Shown one piece after another: positions 27,351 to 36,792 of a stretch of DNA of 64,000 nt. Every line of letters begins with the position of its first letter. The first letter of the stretch is position 1. The position numbers were made by a program, and so were the translations under genes. The DNA is taken from contig WJIN01000301.1 of assembly GCA_014730295.1 (NCBI GenBank), forward strand, positions 5,880 through 69,879, read 5' to 3'. Below the pieces are notes generated by a model that had not been told where the DNA came from, did not search any database, and saw only the letters and a list, made by a program, of their open reading frames with translations. The stretch comes from Promethearchaeota archaeon (GTDB lineage Archaea; Asgardarchaeota; Lokiarchaeia; Sigynarchaeales; SOKP01).

Positions 27351-27650
27351 ATGATAGCAATGAAAAATACACTAAAAGCAAATCAAGAACATATTTTAGA
27401 ATTAGGGAAGTATCCGAATGGACAATTAGCTGTATATTTAGAAGATAAAAATGGATTTCCTATAGCAGAACTCTCGATTATGGAGAATACTCTTGACTTA
27501 AAAAAAAATGAATTCATCTATAAAGATTATTCCGAGCATAACGACTTTTCGCAAGAATTCTTAAATTTAGATATTATAAAACCAACCAACAAGTTTGTTA
27601 TTGTAGGATCTCACCTCTGCCCAATATGCTATATCCCGAATTATGTTTGA
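27351..27650 (+). CDS. Small hypothetical protein with C-terminal CPIC
   Basis: The 99-residue protein begins with a beta-rich region (ILELGKYPNGQLAVYLEDK, FPIAELSI) and ends with CPICYIPNYV. I do not recognise the family. Two ATGs, at 27351 and 27360, could start it; neither has a clear ribosome site. Its last ten bases overlap the convergent helicase gene. The open frame and regular codon use support a real gene. Confidence 0.5.
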   Translation: MIAMKNTLKANQEHILELGKYPNGQLAVYLEDKNGFPIAELSIMENTLDLKKNEFIYKDYSEHNDFSQEFLNLDIIKPTNKFVIVGSHLCPICYIPNYV

Positions 27651-29422
27651 AGTGGTTTAATAATCTCAATAAATTTATTACTTCCATTTGATTGGTTGCC
27701 GCTCAATATCAATCTTTCTTTGGAGCGTGTTACACCCACATAAAGTAGTTGCCTCTCTTTATCAGAAGTATACGTATCCAATTCGGGAATGATTATAGTA
27801 TCAAATTCTAATCCTTTTGTGCCGTGAAGCGTTCCAATCAACACTCCTGGACTCTCATAATTATATTTTTCCAAATCTTTCCATTCTATATTAAAATTTT
27901 TGAAAAATTTAAAAAGAGGGTGTTCAAAGCCTCGTTTTGCGAGATTTTTCTTAAATAATATTAAAATTTTGGCATCTTGTTTTAGTAGTCGATCAATCTT
28001 TTCGGTTAGTTTCATATATTCATCGTTTCTTGAATCGCTTAATATAATTTCAACGATCCCTTGTTTTCCAATAAATGCTTTTGTTGGTAAAAATTCATCA
28101 AATTGACCAATAAGGTTGGTAAGGCTCTCGGGGAGAATTTTTTGAGCAACTTCTCCAATTTCAATTGGCGTGCGATACGATTTTTCAAATCTTCTAACCC
28201 TCCCTCGTGCCTGAATTCCCACACTCGACCAAGTGAATCGTTTTCGTGCGTAAATACCTTGTAACCCATCACAAGTAATTAATAAGGTGTTAGTCTCAGG
28301 GTTTAAGAGTGGAATGATTGAGCGAAACCAATCCTCCTCAAAATCTTGCGCTTCATCAATCAAAATCGCATCATATAATACCTTTTTCTCGCTTTCTGCT
28401 TTCAATTTATCTATAAGGAGATTGGGAACGAAATCTTGAAAAAATATTGATATTTTTCCTTTTTTTTTAGCATTCTTCTCTCCTTCCTCATATAATTTCG
28501 AGAAATGGTCATTTTCACTCAGTAAATAATGGCGTGCCCATGAATGGTAAGTGGTAATCGTGATGTCAGCTTCATAATCCTGGGGATTTAACAAATGAAA
28601 TAGAAGGTTTTTTAATAATCTATTATAACAGAGGATGAGAATTTTCCATTCTGGATGATGTAATGCTAAATATCGAGCACGTGCAATCAATAAAACAGTC
28701 TTTCCACTTCCTGCAACTCCAAATATTAAGCGGTGTCCCTCTCCTAAATCTCGCGCTAATTCTTCTTGTTTCTCATCTAATAGTTTTACTTTATCTTCTG
28801 GTTTTATGAAGGTATTTAGATTTTCCTGTCCAATGACCGGTAATCTACATGTAGGTATTATATTTGCTCGAAGTATTTTAAAGTAGTTTGATTCCAATTC
28901 AAATTTAAGCGGAATAAGGTCATTAAAAAAATGATGAAAATTCTCGTTTCGACTGAGAACTCCTTGGAAGCATAATAATACATGTTTTGGTGCTAAAAGG
29001 TTGATTGTTTTAGCAATCCTACTGTCTTCAGATATATTACTAAAAGCAACTATCCGTATAATAGGAATTTCGATTTCCTCGGGAAAATCACTATGATCGA
29101 TTTTATTTTTTATCGCTCTCCAATATTGATATGTTTGGTCGAAAGGATTAGAAACAAGTATAGTAGACTTTTCCTTGAAGATTTCCCATGAACCTGATTT
29201 CGATATCGTCTTTAGATTTTTTTGTGAATAATCCTTTACCTCGATAATAATAACTCCAAAATTAGGTGAGAGAAGTAAGAAATCTGGCCTTAAAGTGTTT
29301 ATATCAGGTTCAAAATAGAGATACACTCCACTTTTTTCAGCAAAATAATTCTCAATTCGATAAAAAAAAGATCTTTCCCCCGAGGTCGAATTGGAATTTG
29401 GTTTACTGAGAACTTTTAGCAT
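27641..29422 (-). CDS. NERD-domain UvrD/Rep-like helicase
   Basis: The 593-residue protein has an N-terminal NERD nuclease-related domain (GERSFFYRIENYF, LRPDFLLLSPNFGVIIIEVK, with the acidic and Glu-x-Lys residues) followed by an SF1 helicase core: Walker A GVAGSGKTV, DAILIDEAQDF, a SYRTPIEI region and TLHGTKGLEFD, then QLLYVGVTRSKERL. It should be an ATP-driven DNA translocase or helicase able to cut or bind DNA. NERD-helicases are found as single genes in repair and, in bacteria, in plasmid or phage defence; the role here is open. It stands alone on the minus strand. Confidence 0.85.
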   Translation of the reverse strand: MLKVLSKPNSNSTSGERSFFYRIENYFAEKSGVYLYFEPDINTLRPDFLLLSPNFGVIIIEVKDYSQKNLKTISKSGSWEIFKEKSTILVSNPFDQTYQYWRAIKNKIDHSDFPEEIEIPIIRIVAFSNISEDSRIAKTINLLAPKHVLLCFQGVLSRNENFHHFFNDLIPLKFELESNYFKILRANIIPTCRLPVIGQENLNTFIKPEDKVKLLDEKQEELARDLGEGHRLIFGVAGSGKTVLLIARARYLALHHPEWKILILCYNRLLKNLLFHLLNPQDYEADITITTYHSWARHYLLSENDHFSKLYEEGEKNAKKKGKISIFFQDFVPNLLIDKLKAESEKKVLYDAILIDEAQDFEEDWFRSIIPLLNPETNTLLITCDGLQGIYARKRFTWSSVGIQARGRVRRFEKSYRTPIEIGEVAQKILPESLTNLIGQFDEFLPTKAFIGKQGIVEIILSDSRNDEYMKLTEKIDRLLKQDAKILILFKKNLAKRGFEHPLFKFFKNFNIEWKDLEKYNYESPGVLIGTLHGTKGLEFDTIIIPELDTYTSDKERQLLYVGVTRSKERLILSGNQSNGSNKFIEIIKPLQT

Positions 29423-29621
29423 TTGTATATACCCAATAGAAATATTACAAATAATTGTGCACGATATTCCTTACATAAAGAATTGTAAAGGTTATAAATA
29501 AATCTAACGCCCATATCACGCAGAGGATAACAAACATAGAGTTAAATCGAATAAATCGAATTATCTAAGTATGATCTTAAAAAAAATATGGAGAAAATCG
29601 CAAATTGATTCTGAGATAGAA

Positions 29622-29882
29622 TTATTTACTATTAAATGTATTCATTCCGGAATTTTCTGCCATACTTCTGAGGTTGTGGTGTTCCTTTAGTTCCTTTTTT
29701 GCTAACCTGACTTCCTCTTCAATATCTAAATATTCTACAAGATTCTCAATTGCCTGCCATACATCAGCAATTTCATGTGCAATTAATAACTTATTCGATT
29801 TACCTCTGAAGTAATTCTTACACACTTCAAAGGTCAACTCGCTCATTTCCTCAAATAATCTTCCTACTACTTCATTAATCAT
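29622..29882 (-). CDS. MazG-like nucleotide pyrophosphohydrolase
   Basis: The 86-residue protein has the all-alpha NTP pyrophosphatase pattern: FEEMSEL on the first helix (ExxE) and HEIADVW on the second (ExxD), which together bind magnesium. Such enzymes hydrolyse NTPs or dNTPs, often modified ones, to the monophosphate, a house-cleaning task. The protein is short, a single domain. The ribosome site is weak; an AT-rich region of about 200 bases separates it from the helicase upstream. Confidence 0.65.
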   Translation of the reverse strand: MINEVVGRLFEEMSELTFEVCKNYFRGKSNKLLIAHEIADVWQAIENLVEYLDIEEEVRLAKKELKEHHNLRSMAENSGMNTFNSK

Positions 29883-30023
29883 ATTAAATCATATTTATTA
29901 TAGTTTTATCGTTTAAATAGCTCACATTTTACTTATGAAAATTACTTTTTTTTTTATCTTTAGAACTACTACTGATCAAATCCTAATTAGAAAAAATTTT
30001 TTTATTAAAATTAGTTAGATTTT

Positions 30024-30596
30024 TTATTGATTTTCTGCCCACGCAAGACAAGCCGCAATTATAGCGCCCAAAGCTGAAAGCATTAGACCTAATCCAAAAT
30101 ATTCACTATAACAACTTAGAAAAGTTAATGATGATGGACAAGTTGCTCCTATTATGATTGAATAAATAAACAAGAAAAATATGAGGGTCCCTCCAAAGGC
30201 CAATAAATAGGTATAACCTTCACTTATGTTAATTATCTTAACTACTTTTATGATTCCGGGGATAAAACAGGTAATAGTGAAAAATAAGATGGTCTGGATT
30301 GAGAAAATCGTGATTATAATGGGTTCAGATCCAAAAAAATTTAGTATCACTAATATAGTAATTATCAATGTAATTGTAAACAAGAGGCCACCTATTGCTA
30401 ACATTAAATATCCTTGATTTTTAGTATCTAAAGTTTTATAGACTACGAGCAATCCGGGTAAGGTACATATTATTATCATTCCAAACCCAATCATCGCAAA
30501 ACCCGCTCTTACAGTTAATAGCAGTAAGAAGAACCCAAAAATCCCGCCTATAAAGATTGAGAGTATAGCAACTTCTCTTTTAGTTTCTTTCTCCAT
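30024..30596 (-). CDS. Membrane protein of unknown function
   Basis: The 190-residue protein has six predicted membrane helices. The ATG at 30596 follows a GGAGAG ribosome site by four bases and is preferred to an ATG four codons upstream that has none. A Cys pair in the loop between helices five and six (TCPSSLTFLSCY) may face outward and form a disulphide. I do not recognise the family. The gene is monocistronic and divergent from the PadR regulator. Confidence 0.6.
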   Translation of the reverse strand: MEKETKREVAILSIFIGGIFGFFLLLLTVRAGFAMIGFGMIIICTLPGLLVVYKTLDTKNQGYLMLAIGGLLFTITLIITILVILNFFGSEPIIITIFSIQTILFFTITCFIPGIIKVVKIINISEGYTYLLAFGGTLIFFLFIYSIIIGATCPSSLTFLSCYSEYFGLGLMLSALGAIIAACLAWAENQ

Positions 30597-30785
30597 TTTT
30601 CTCTCCATAAATTAGAAGTTAAATAATATTAAAAAAATTGGCGAAATATATAATCAGAATGAACTATTTAAGAATTACTACTCTAATATTGAGTCTGATT
30701 TTAGATTGATAGTGTTTTTCTTATTTATAAAAAAAATGAATATAAATAGATTTAAAAATGATTGAATTTTATATATTCTCATATG

Positions 30786-30795
30786 AGAACGTTCT
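30786..30795. promoter_or_regulatory. Perfect palindrome between TATA box and PadR start
   Basis: AGAACGTTCT is a perfect ten-base palindrome, three bases before the PadR start codon and just after a TATA-like TTTATATATT (about 30767-30776). The spacing implies a leaderless or near-leaderless transcript, so a protein bound here would cover the start site. PadR proteins often repress their own operons through such dyads. The role as an operator is inferred from position. Confidence 0.55.
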
Positions 30796-30798
30796 TAA

Positions 30799-31434
30799 AT
30801 GGGAATGCTGAATAATAATTCTAAATCTAAAATGACATCGACAGACGCAGAATATCAACTGAATCATTCGGAATTTATCGTATTAGGGCTAATAGCGGAA
30901 GGACCTAGTCATGCTTATCAACTAAATGAAAAAATAAAGGAAAGAGGAATGAGAGATTGGACCTCTATTGGAAAGTCTTCAGTGTACAGAGTCATAAAGA
31001 GTTTAAGAAAAGAAGGCTATGCAGATAGATGGATCGAAGAGGTTGACAACCGAGTTATAAAGGTATATCAAATCACAGAGAAGGGTTTAAAGACACTGAA
31101 AAAGCACGTTTATGAAGTTTTAAAGAGCTTTTATGGCAGAAATGATGAAGATTTCTATGTTGCTTTTTCGATGCTTCCGTTGCTCAGTAAAGAAAAGCAA
31201 ATTGAGGCGCTTAACTATTCTATAGAAAATATGAAAATCCATATTACCGAATTAAAACAGATGCTCGAGGAAAATTCTCAAATGCCATTAAATGTTACTG
31301 GTCTATTCATCCATCCAATTGAGATACTCAAAACGGATATTAAGTTTTTAGAATGGGTACTAGAACAAATAAAGAAGGGAAAAGGTAGTGCGGTTCCCAA
31401 AGATTATATAAACCAAGAGAAGAAAGAAAAATGA
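30799..31434 (+). CDS. PadR-family transcriptional regulator
   Basis: The 211-residue protein has the PadR winged helix (FIVLGLIAEGPSHAYQL, then SSVYRVIKSLRKEGYADRW and a YQITEKGLK wing end) and a C-terminal helical dimerising domain of about 100 residues. PadR proteins repress genes answering to phenolic compounds, drugs or other ligands. Its stop overlaps the start of the next gene by four bases (ATGA), so regulator and BtrH-like protein are one operon. A perfect palindrome lies just before the start codon. Confidence 0.85.
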   Translation: MGMLNNNSKSKMTSTDAEYQLNHSEFIVLGLIAEGPSHAYQLNEKIKERGMRDWTSIGKSSVYRVIKSLRKEGYADRWIEEVDNRVIKVYQITEKGLKTLKKHVYEVLKSFYGRNDEDFYVAFSMLPLLSKEKQIEALNYSIENMKIHITELKQMLEENSQMPLNVTGLFIHPIEILKTDIKFLEWVLEQIKKGKGSAVPKDYINQEKKEK

Positions 31435-32570
31435 TTAAAAAAAAATTAGTAGAGGGCTTCTCCCATAAAATCGGAGTTCATTGCGAGTCCTCCTCGATGC
31501 GGGATATGTTCGAATTCTACGGGTTTCCCATGGCAGAGGCGAGAGCATTCGGGTTGGATGGAACAATGGGTTTTGGATTCTTCGATTATTCAGAAACATA
31601 TACAGGAGGGGTTCTGGCGGATCTCCCCGTGTTTGTTGGAGGAAAACAAGATACCATAAATCCTAAATCACTTGCGTGCAGACTCCTAGGAATCCAATTA
31701 CGGAAGCAATCATTTTCGAGTTCGGATAAAGCATGGCAAGAGAGCAAAAATTTAATTCAACAAGAGATCCCCTTAATGCTTCAAGTGGATCTAGGATACC
31801 TTGAATATATGAACCAAGGTGAGGATGAATTCCATTTTGGAGGACATTTCATTACGCTCGGAGGATTTGACGAAGCAAAAAGCATTGCGTTCGTGGGGGA
31901 ATCTGATTTGGAAGATTTTCAGGAAGTTCAGATTAAAGAACTCAAAGAAGCAAGAAGTTCAGAACATGGTCCCACGTTTATGCATCCAAAAAATACACAA
32001 TATTCCATGAGCGTGCGGCCCGATGGAAAACACCCACCCATTAATGCGGGATTAAAATTGGCTATTAAAAAGGTAGTGGATCATATGCTCAGACCCTCTA
32101 TGAATAATATTGGGCTACAAGGCTTAAAAAAATTCGCTGACAATATCCTTGAGTGGAACGCAAAGCTTATAGGTACCGTAAAAAATCCCTCTAACGATAC
32201 GGAAGTATGTTTCGCCAGGCTTACATTTGAATTGCTCCATGGATATATTGAAGAGTGGGGGACTGGCGGATCGTTATTTAGAAATTTATATAAAGAATTC
32301 TTAGAGGGTATTTTAGATGATCCATTAGTTAAAGAAGGAAAAATGGCATGGAATGCTTCTGAGATTGAGATTCTCGAAGAGAGTTTGCCATTATTAACGG
32401 ATTCTGCACAGCATTGGACGCTTTTTGCACATATCTTAAAGGATTCAGTAATGACCCATAAGGATGAATGTTTGGATAATGTCAATCTTTCAGAATTGTC
32501 AGAAATGATCCAAGCTATTTACATTACAGAAGAAAAGCTATTCTCAAAATTACTTCATATAAAAATTTAA
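31431..32570 (+). CDS. BtrH-type N-terminal domain protein with C-terminal helical domain
   Basis: The 379-residue protein opens with the papain-like fold of BtrH_N proteins: HCESSSMRDMFEFYG with Cys18, and later FHFGGHFITLGGFDE with His139. The C-terminal half is mostly helical and fits the DUF4872 type often fused to it. BtrH transfers an acyl group from a carrier protein to a sugar in butirosin synthesis, using this Cys-His pair; other members are poorly known. It is translated together with a PadR regulator. An acyl transfer or amide-bond reaction is a reasonable guess. Confidence 0.7.
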   Translation: MIKKKLVEGFSHKIGVHCESSSMRDMFEFYGFPMAEARAFGLDGTMGFGFFDYSETYTGGVLADLPVFVGGKQDTINPKSLACRLLGIQLRKQSFSSSDKAWQESKNLIQQEIPLMLQVDLGYLEYMNQGEDEFHFGGHFITLGGFDEAKSIAFVGESDLEDFQEVQIKELKEARSSEHGPTFMHPKNTQYSMSVRPDGKHPPINAGLKLAIKKVVDHMLRPSMNNIGLQGLKKFADNILEWNAKLIGTVKNPSNDTEVCFARLTFELLHGYIEEWGTGGSLFRNLYKEFLEGILDDPLVKEGKMAWNASEIEILEESLPLLTDSAQHWTLFAHILKDSVMTHKDECLDNVNLSELSEMIQAIYITEEKLFSKLLHIKI

Positions 32571-32585
32571 AACATAAAATAAGTC

Positions 32586-32663
32586 ATGAATGAGAAAATG
32601 TCATTTATAGAAGATATAGAAGAAGACAAAGAAGAAATAATAAAAATATCAAAAACGATATAA
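32586..32663 (+). CDS. Possible 25-residue peptide before the DUF3795 pair
   Basis: An ATG opens 25 codons giving an acidic-basic peptide (FIEDIEEDKEEIIKIS). It fits between the BtrH-like stop and the first DUF3795-like start. There is no clear ribosome site, and the composition is what AT-rich sequence would give by chance, so it may not be translated. Confidence 0.2.
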   Translation: MNEKMSFIEDIEEDKEEIIKISKTI

Positions 32664-32672
32664 GGTGGGAAA

Positions 32673-33113
32673 ATGGATAAAAAAAAATTAGTTGCCCGAT
32701 GTGGATTGTGGTGTGGTACATGCAGGGCATATTTACTTCAAAAAAAGGATTTATTTGAGGAAAAGGGTTATAAGCGAGGTTGTAATGGTTGTTGGATTCA
32801 AAATAAGAATTGCGCTTTCTTGAGAAAAAAATGCGGAAAATTAGGAAAGAAAATAGATTTTTGTTTTGAATGTGATGAGATGCCTTGCGCTGCACTAAAA
32901 AAATTGGATGAAAGTTATAAAAAGAGATATCACGTGAGCTTAGTGGAAAATTTAAAGCGAATGAAAGAAAATGGATTAGAAAGTTGGATACAAGAACAGG
33001 AAGAGTTATATCAATGTCCAAATTGCGACGGAGAAATCTGCGTACACGATTTTGAATGTTTTGATTGTGGTCTTAGCCACGACCCAAATCTAGATAAGGG
33101 TGGAAATAATTAA
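32673..33113 (+). CDS. DUF3795-like cysteine-rich protein
   Basis: The 146-residue protein holds about 18 cysteines: CGLWCGTC at the start, GCNGCWIQNKNC, FCFECDEMPC in the middle and a C-terminal rubredoxin-like pair of knuckles (CPNCDGE, CFDCG). The N-terminal part matches the DUF3795 pattern, thought to bind Zn or Fe-S. The function is unknown. A paralogue begins before its stop codon, in a different frame, with a 14-base overlap. A GGTGGG site precedes the ATG. Confidence 0.75.
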   Translation: MDKKKLVARCGLWCGTCRAYLLQKKDLFEEKGYKRGCNGCWIQNKNCAFLRKKCGKLGKKIDFCFECDEMPCAALKKLDESYKKRYHVSLVENLKRMKENGLESWIQEQEELYQCPNCDGEICVHDFECFDCGLSHDPNLDKGGNN

Positions 33114-33540
33114 GAAAAAAAACAATCCTATAGAACTACTTTCATATTGCGGGCTTTTTTGCGGGGCATGTCCTTCTTATCATAGAGAAACATGTTTAGG
33201 GTGCAGAAGTGAGGATCGTAATCAGAAACGCACTTCAAAATGGAACTGCGATATAAGGGAATGTTGCGTTAATGAGAAAGAGGTATTATATTGTGGAAAA
33301 TGCTCAGAATTTCCATGTAAAAGGATTTCACGAAAACTTATCGATTCTCACCCTAATGATCTTAGATTTTATTATCGACATGAAATTCCCGAAAATATGG
33401 ATGATTTGAATAGTATAGGAATTTCCAAATGGATTACAAAACAACGGGCAAAATGGTCTTGCGATAAATGTGGAGGTACTATTTGTTTTTATGAATATAT
33501 GTGTAAAAAATGTGGAAAAAAGGTTAATCCTCAAAATTAA
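33100..33540 (+). CDS. DUF3795-like cysteine-rich protein, second copy
   Basis: The 146-residue protein begins with GTG at 33100 inside the first copy and repeats its plan: YCGLFCGACPSY, CLGC, LYCGKCSEFPC, a basic middle and a zinc-knuckle end (CDKCGGT, CKKCGKK). The cysteine order and total length equal those of the neighbour, so the two arose by tandem duplication and may act as a pair. The GTG start is the first in frame that gives the full domain; the ribosome site is weak. Confidence 0.72.
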   Translation: MEIIKKKNNPIELLSYCGLFCGACPSYHRETCLGCRSEDRNQKRTSKWNCDIRECCVNEKEVLYCGKCSEFPCKRISRKLIDSHPNDLRFYYRHEIPENMDDLNSIGISKWITKQRAKWSCDKCGGTICFYEYMCKKCGKKVNPQN

Positions 33541-33556
33541 TTAAAAGGCACCTCAA

Positions 33557-34225
33557 ATGAATGAAAGAGATATTAATGTCATTGATATGGATTTTTTTCG
33601 TAAAGTATTTCTTAAATATACAAAGAAAGCATTTCAATTAATCCCAATCATCAAGAACCCAAAGATCTTAGATATCGGATGCGGTACAGGTATTCCTACT
33701 ATAGAGCTAGCACGTTTAAGCGGTGGAGAGATTATCGCAATGGATATCAACACAAAAGATCTACAAATATTAGACCAGAAAATTAAGAAGAAAAAATTGA
33801 GCAATCAGATAAGAATAGTGAACGCATCTCTCTTAAAGAACAAATTTGATAAAAATTCTTTTGATCTAATCTGGGCAGAAGGAGTGTTTCATATCATAGG
33901 ATTTGAGAAGAGTTTTGATGCATCTCAGAGAATATTAAAAAAAATGGGATATCTTGTATTAAATGAATCAATAAAGAAAATCTCACCATATTTGCATGAT
34001 ATTGATAAATTCGGCTATATAAAATATAAAACATTACAATCATCTCAAGGGGTTTGGTGGGATGAGTTCTACAAACCTCTGGAGAAAGAAATTAATAGAT
34101 TATTGGATGACGATCCAAAATTAATAAATAATGCTCAAATTCGCAGATATCGGAGGGAAATCAGCATGGTCAAATCAAATCCCAAAGAATTCGATACTGC
34201 GTTTTATATCTTGCAAAAAGTTTAA
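33557..34225 (+). CDS. Class I SAM-dependent methyltransferase
   Basis: The 222-residue protein has motif I ILDIGCGTGIPT, an acidic strand-2 end (AMDIN), SFDLIWAEGVFHIIG and a C-terminal helical extension (EKEINRLLDDDPKLI). It belongs to the type-11/UbiE group. It lies 17 bases after the DUF3795 pair and 18 bases before the UvrA-like gene, so four genes may be one transcript. The substrate is unknown. Confidence 0.85.
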   Translation: MNERDINVIDMDFFRKVFLKYTKKAFQLIPIIKNPKILDIGCGTGIPTIELARLSGGEIIAMDINTKDLQILDQKIKKKKLSNQIRIVNASLLKNKFDKNSFDLIWAEGVFHIIGFEKSFDASQRILKKMGYLVLNESIKKISPYLHDIDKFGYIKYKTLQSSQGVWWDEFYKPLEKEINRLLDDDPKLINNAQIRRYRREISMVKSNPKEFDTAFYILQKV

Positions 34226-34242
34226 AAGAGAATGAAATAAAA

Positions 34243-36738
34243 ATGGATAAAATAAAAGTCAGAGGAGCAAGGATTCATAATCTAAAAGATGTTGATGTTG
34301 ATATATGTAAAAATCAATTAATTTTGGTAACTGGCGTTTCTGGTTCTGGAAAGTCAAGCTTAGCCTTTGATATAATTTTCGAAGAGGGAAGAAGCAGATA
34401 TTTGCATTCCATTGGATTTCCTCCTAAGTTCGAAGATGAAAAACCGTTTGACCTAATTGACGGGTTGAGTCCAACCGTAGCTGTCGAGCAGCGAACCTTA
34501 AGAGCAGTAAATCCCCGATCCACTGTCGGAACGAGGACAAAATTATATAATTTTTTGAGAATGCTCTACTCAGCAGAGGCAGAGTTACTCTGTCCTATTT
34601 GTAAAGAACCAGTAGGAAGAGATTTTGAATGCGAGATATGCGGCATGGTCGTTGATCGATTACAAATTAAACATTTTTCGTTTAATGAACCAAGCGGAAT
34701 GTGTTTGAACTGTAGGGGACGGGGATATACACGGTACTTCACAGAAGATTTGGTAGTTCCGGACAAAGAGAAAACGCTGGTTGAAATAACAGAGGATGGA
34801 TCGGGATGTTTTGCCGATCAATTACGTTTTGTGGAACAATTGCATCGTTTTTATGATTTTAATCCTGATTCAGCGTATAAGGATTTACTCGATGAGGTAA
34901 AAGAAGTTTTCTTATATGGAAGCGGAAAGAAGTTATCTTTTAAATGGGAGTCAAAACGATTTTCTGGTGAATTAGAGCGAGAATATGAGGGTATCATACC
35001 GCATATGGAACGAGCACTTAAGGAATCCAAAAGCAGTTATCGGAGAAAGAAAATCTCTAGTAATTATATGTCCAAAAAGGTATGTAAAAAATGCCACGGA
35101 TATCGAATAAATGAACAAGCGAGAGAAACGAAGATTGATGGGAAGCATATAGGAGAATTAGCAATGATGCCGATTGATGAATTGCTCGCATTCATTAAGC
35201 GAATAAAAGAGAAAAATATCCAGTCTCCTCAAGGTAAGGCTTTGTTGAATGAAATAATCAATGGATTGCAACAGATGATTGATGTGGGATTACCTTATTT
35301 GCATTTGAATCGCAGATTACCAAGCTTGAGCGGAGGGGAACTACAGAGACTTTCGTTGATGACCCATTTGGACGCTGGTTTAGATTCATTGATTTATGTG
35401 CTTGATGAGCCCAGTATGAGTCTTCATGAGCTGGAAAAAGCTTCTCTAATTAAGATTTTACAAAAGCTTAAGAAATTGGGTAACACTGTTGTTGTGGTTG
35501 AACATGATAAGAAATTTATCGAAATTGCCGATGAAATAATAGATATTGGACCTGGTGCAGGGAAAAACGGAGGAAAAATAATTTATCAAGGAGAATTGGA
35601 GGATATCAAAGAGAAAGAGGCTTCATTAACAGGTCAGTTTCTCAATGGGAAGATTGCACTTCCAGAAAAAGCTATCGAAACACGTCGTAAAATTGATGAT
35701 AATACCCAATTTCTTAGTATAAAAGGAGCATCTACCAATAATCTAAAAAATGTTGATGTTAATATCCCTCTGGGGATGATGGTTGGCATTTGTGGTGTTT
35801 CGGGTTCAGGGAAGAGCTCTTTAATACAAGAGACTTTAGTTCCCTTGATTAATCCCTATTTCAAGAGAGGCCCCTCACATAAGAATCAGTATTCTAAGGA
35901 TGAGTTAGATTCAGAAGAAAATGGAGAAGATTTATTAGAATTCTCGGGTATTTTAGAAGGATGGAAGAATCTTGATGAGGTGATCATCGTAGATCAAAAA
36001 CCAATTGCTAGGGTCAGAACATCTACTCCCTGCACATATACAGGTATCTGGGGGCGTATTAGAAAGATATTTGCTAAAACAGATCTCTCAAAGGAAAGGG
36101 AGTATTCTGCCGGACATTTTTCATATAATTCAGATAAAGGAAGATGTCCTGCCTGTAGAGGACAAGGGATTCAGGATTTAGAAATTTCATTTCTCAGCAA
36201 TTTCGAGATGCCGTGTAGAGAATGTAAAGGATTACGATATAAATCGGAGATCTTGGAAGTTACTTACAAAGGAAAAACGATCGCGGATGTTTTGGACATG
36301 ACGGTTTCTGAAGCGTTGGAGCTTTTCACCAATAATAATCGAATTGCGAATGTATTAAAAATATTGGAAGATGTAGGCATGGGGTATATCACCCTCGGTC
36401 AACCATCTCCCACATTGAGTGGGGGAGAGGCACAGCGAGTAAAACTTGCAAAGCGATTGGGGAGTGCCCGAAAATCTAAAACCCTGTATATTCTCGATGA
36501 ACCGACGGTAGGACTTTCTTTTTATGATGCGGTAAAACTCATGGAACTTTTGGAAAAGTTGGTAGAGGAGGGAAATACTGTGCTAATCATTGAACACGAT
36601 CCCGAAATTCTCTCCTATGTGGACTATTTGATTGAATTAGGACCTCAAGGTGGTCCAAGAGGAGGATATATAATCGCAGAAGGTACACCAGATGAAGTTA
36701 AGAATAATATAAATTCTAAAACTGGGCCTTTTCTTTGA
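34243..36738 (+). CDS. UvrA-like ABC ATPase, shorter than repair UvrA
   Basis: The 831-residue protein has two UvrA-type ATPase modules: Walker A GVSGSGKSS at about 31 and 517, signatures LSGGELQRL (about 361) and LSGGEAQRV (about 724), and DEP Walker B motifs. Zinc modules lie at about 116 (CPICKEP, CEICG) and 635 (CPACRGQG, CRECKG). The gap between the first Walker A and first signature is more than 100 residues shorter than in repair UvrA (about 940 in all), suggesting loss of the UvrB-binding or insertion domain, as in UvrA2/DrrC-like proteins linked to drug or lesion tolerance. No uvrB or uvrC lies near. Confidence 0.85.
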   Translation: MDKIKVRGARIHNLKDVDVDICKNQLILVTGVSGSGKSSLAFDIIFEEGRSRYLHSIGFPPKFEDEKPFDLIDGLSPTVAVEQRTLRAVNPRSTVGTRTKLYNFLRMLYSAEAELLCPICKEPVGRDFECEICGMVVDRLQIKHFSFNEPSGMCLNCRGRGYTRYFTEDLVVPDKEKTLVEITEDGSGCFADQLRFVEQLHRFYDFNPDSAYKDLLDEVKEVFLYGSGKKLSFKWESKRFSGELEREYEGIIPHMERALKESKSSYRRKKISSNYMSKKVCKKCHGYRINEQARETKIDGKHIGELAMMPIDELLAFIKRIKEKNIQSPQGKALLNEIINGLQQMIDVGLPYLHLNRRLPSLSGGELQRLSLMTHLDAGLDSLIYVLDEPSMSLHELEKASLIKILQKLKKLGNTVVVVEHDKKFIEIADEIIDIGPGAGKNGGKIIYQGELEDIKEKEASLTGQFLNGKIALPEKAIETRRKIDDNTQFLSIKGASTNNLKNVDVNIPLGMMVGICGVSGSGKSSLIQETLVPLINPYFKRGPSHKNQYSKDELDSEENGEDLLEFSGILEGWKNLDEVIIVDQKPIARVRTSTPCTYTGIWGRIRKIFAKTDLSKEREYSAGHFSYNSDKGRCPACRGQGIQDLEISFLSNFEMPCRECKGLRYKSEILEVTYKGKTIADVLDMTVSEALELFTNNNRIANVLKILEDVGMGYITLGQPSPTLSGGEAQRVKLAKRLGSARKSKTLYILDEPTVGLSFYDAVKLMELLEKLVEEGNTVLIIEHDPEILSYVDYLIELGPQGGPRGGYIIAEGTPDEVKNNINSKTGPFL

Positions 36739-36792
36739 TAAAATGAATTCTTTCTTAAATAATTAGTAATAAATCAATTTATGAGGATTTAA

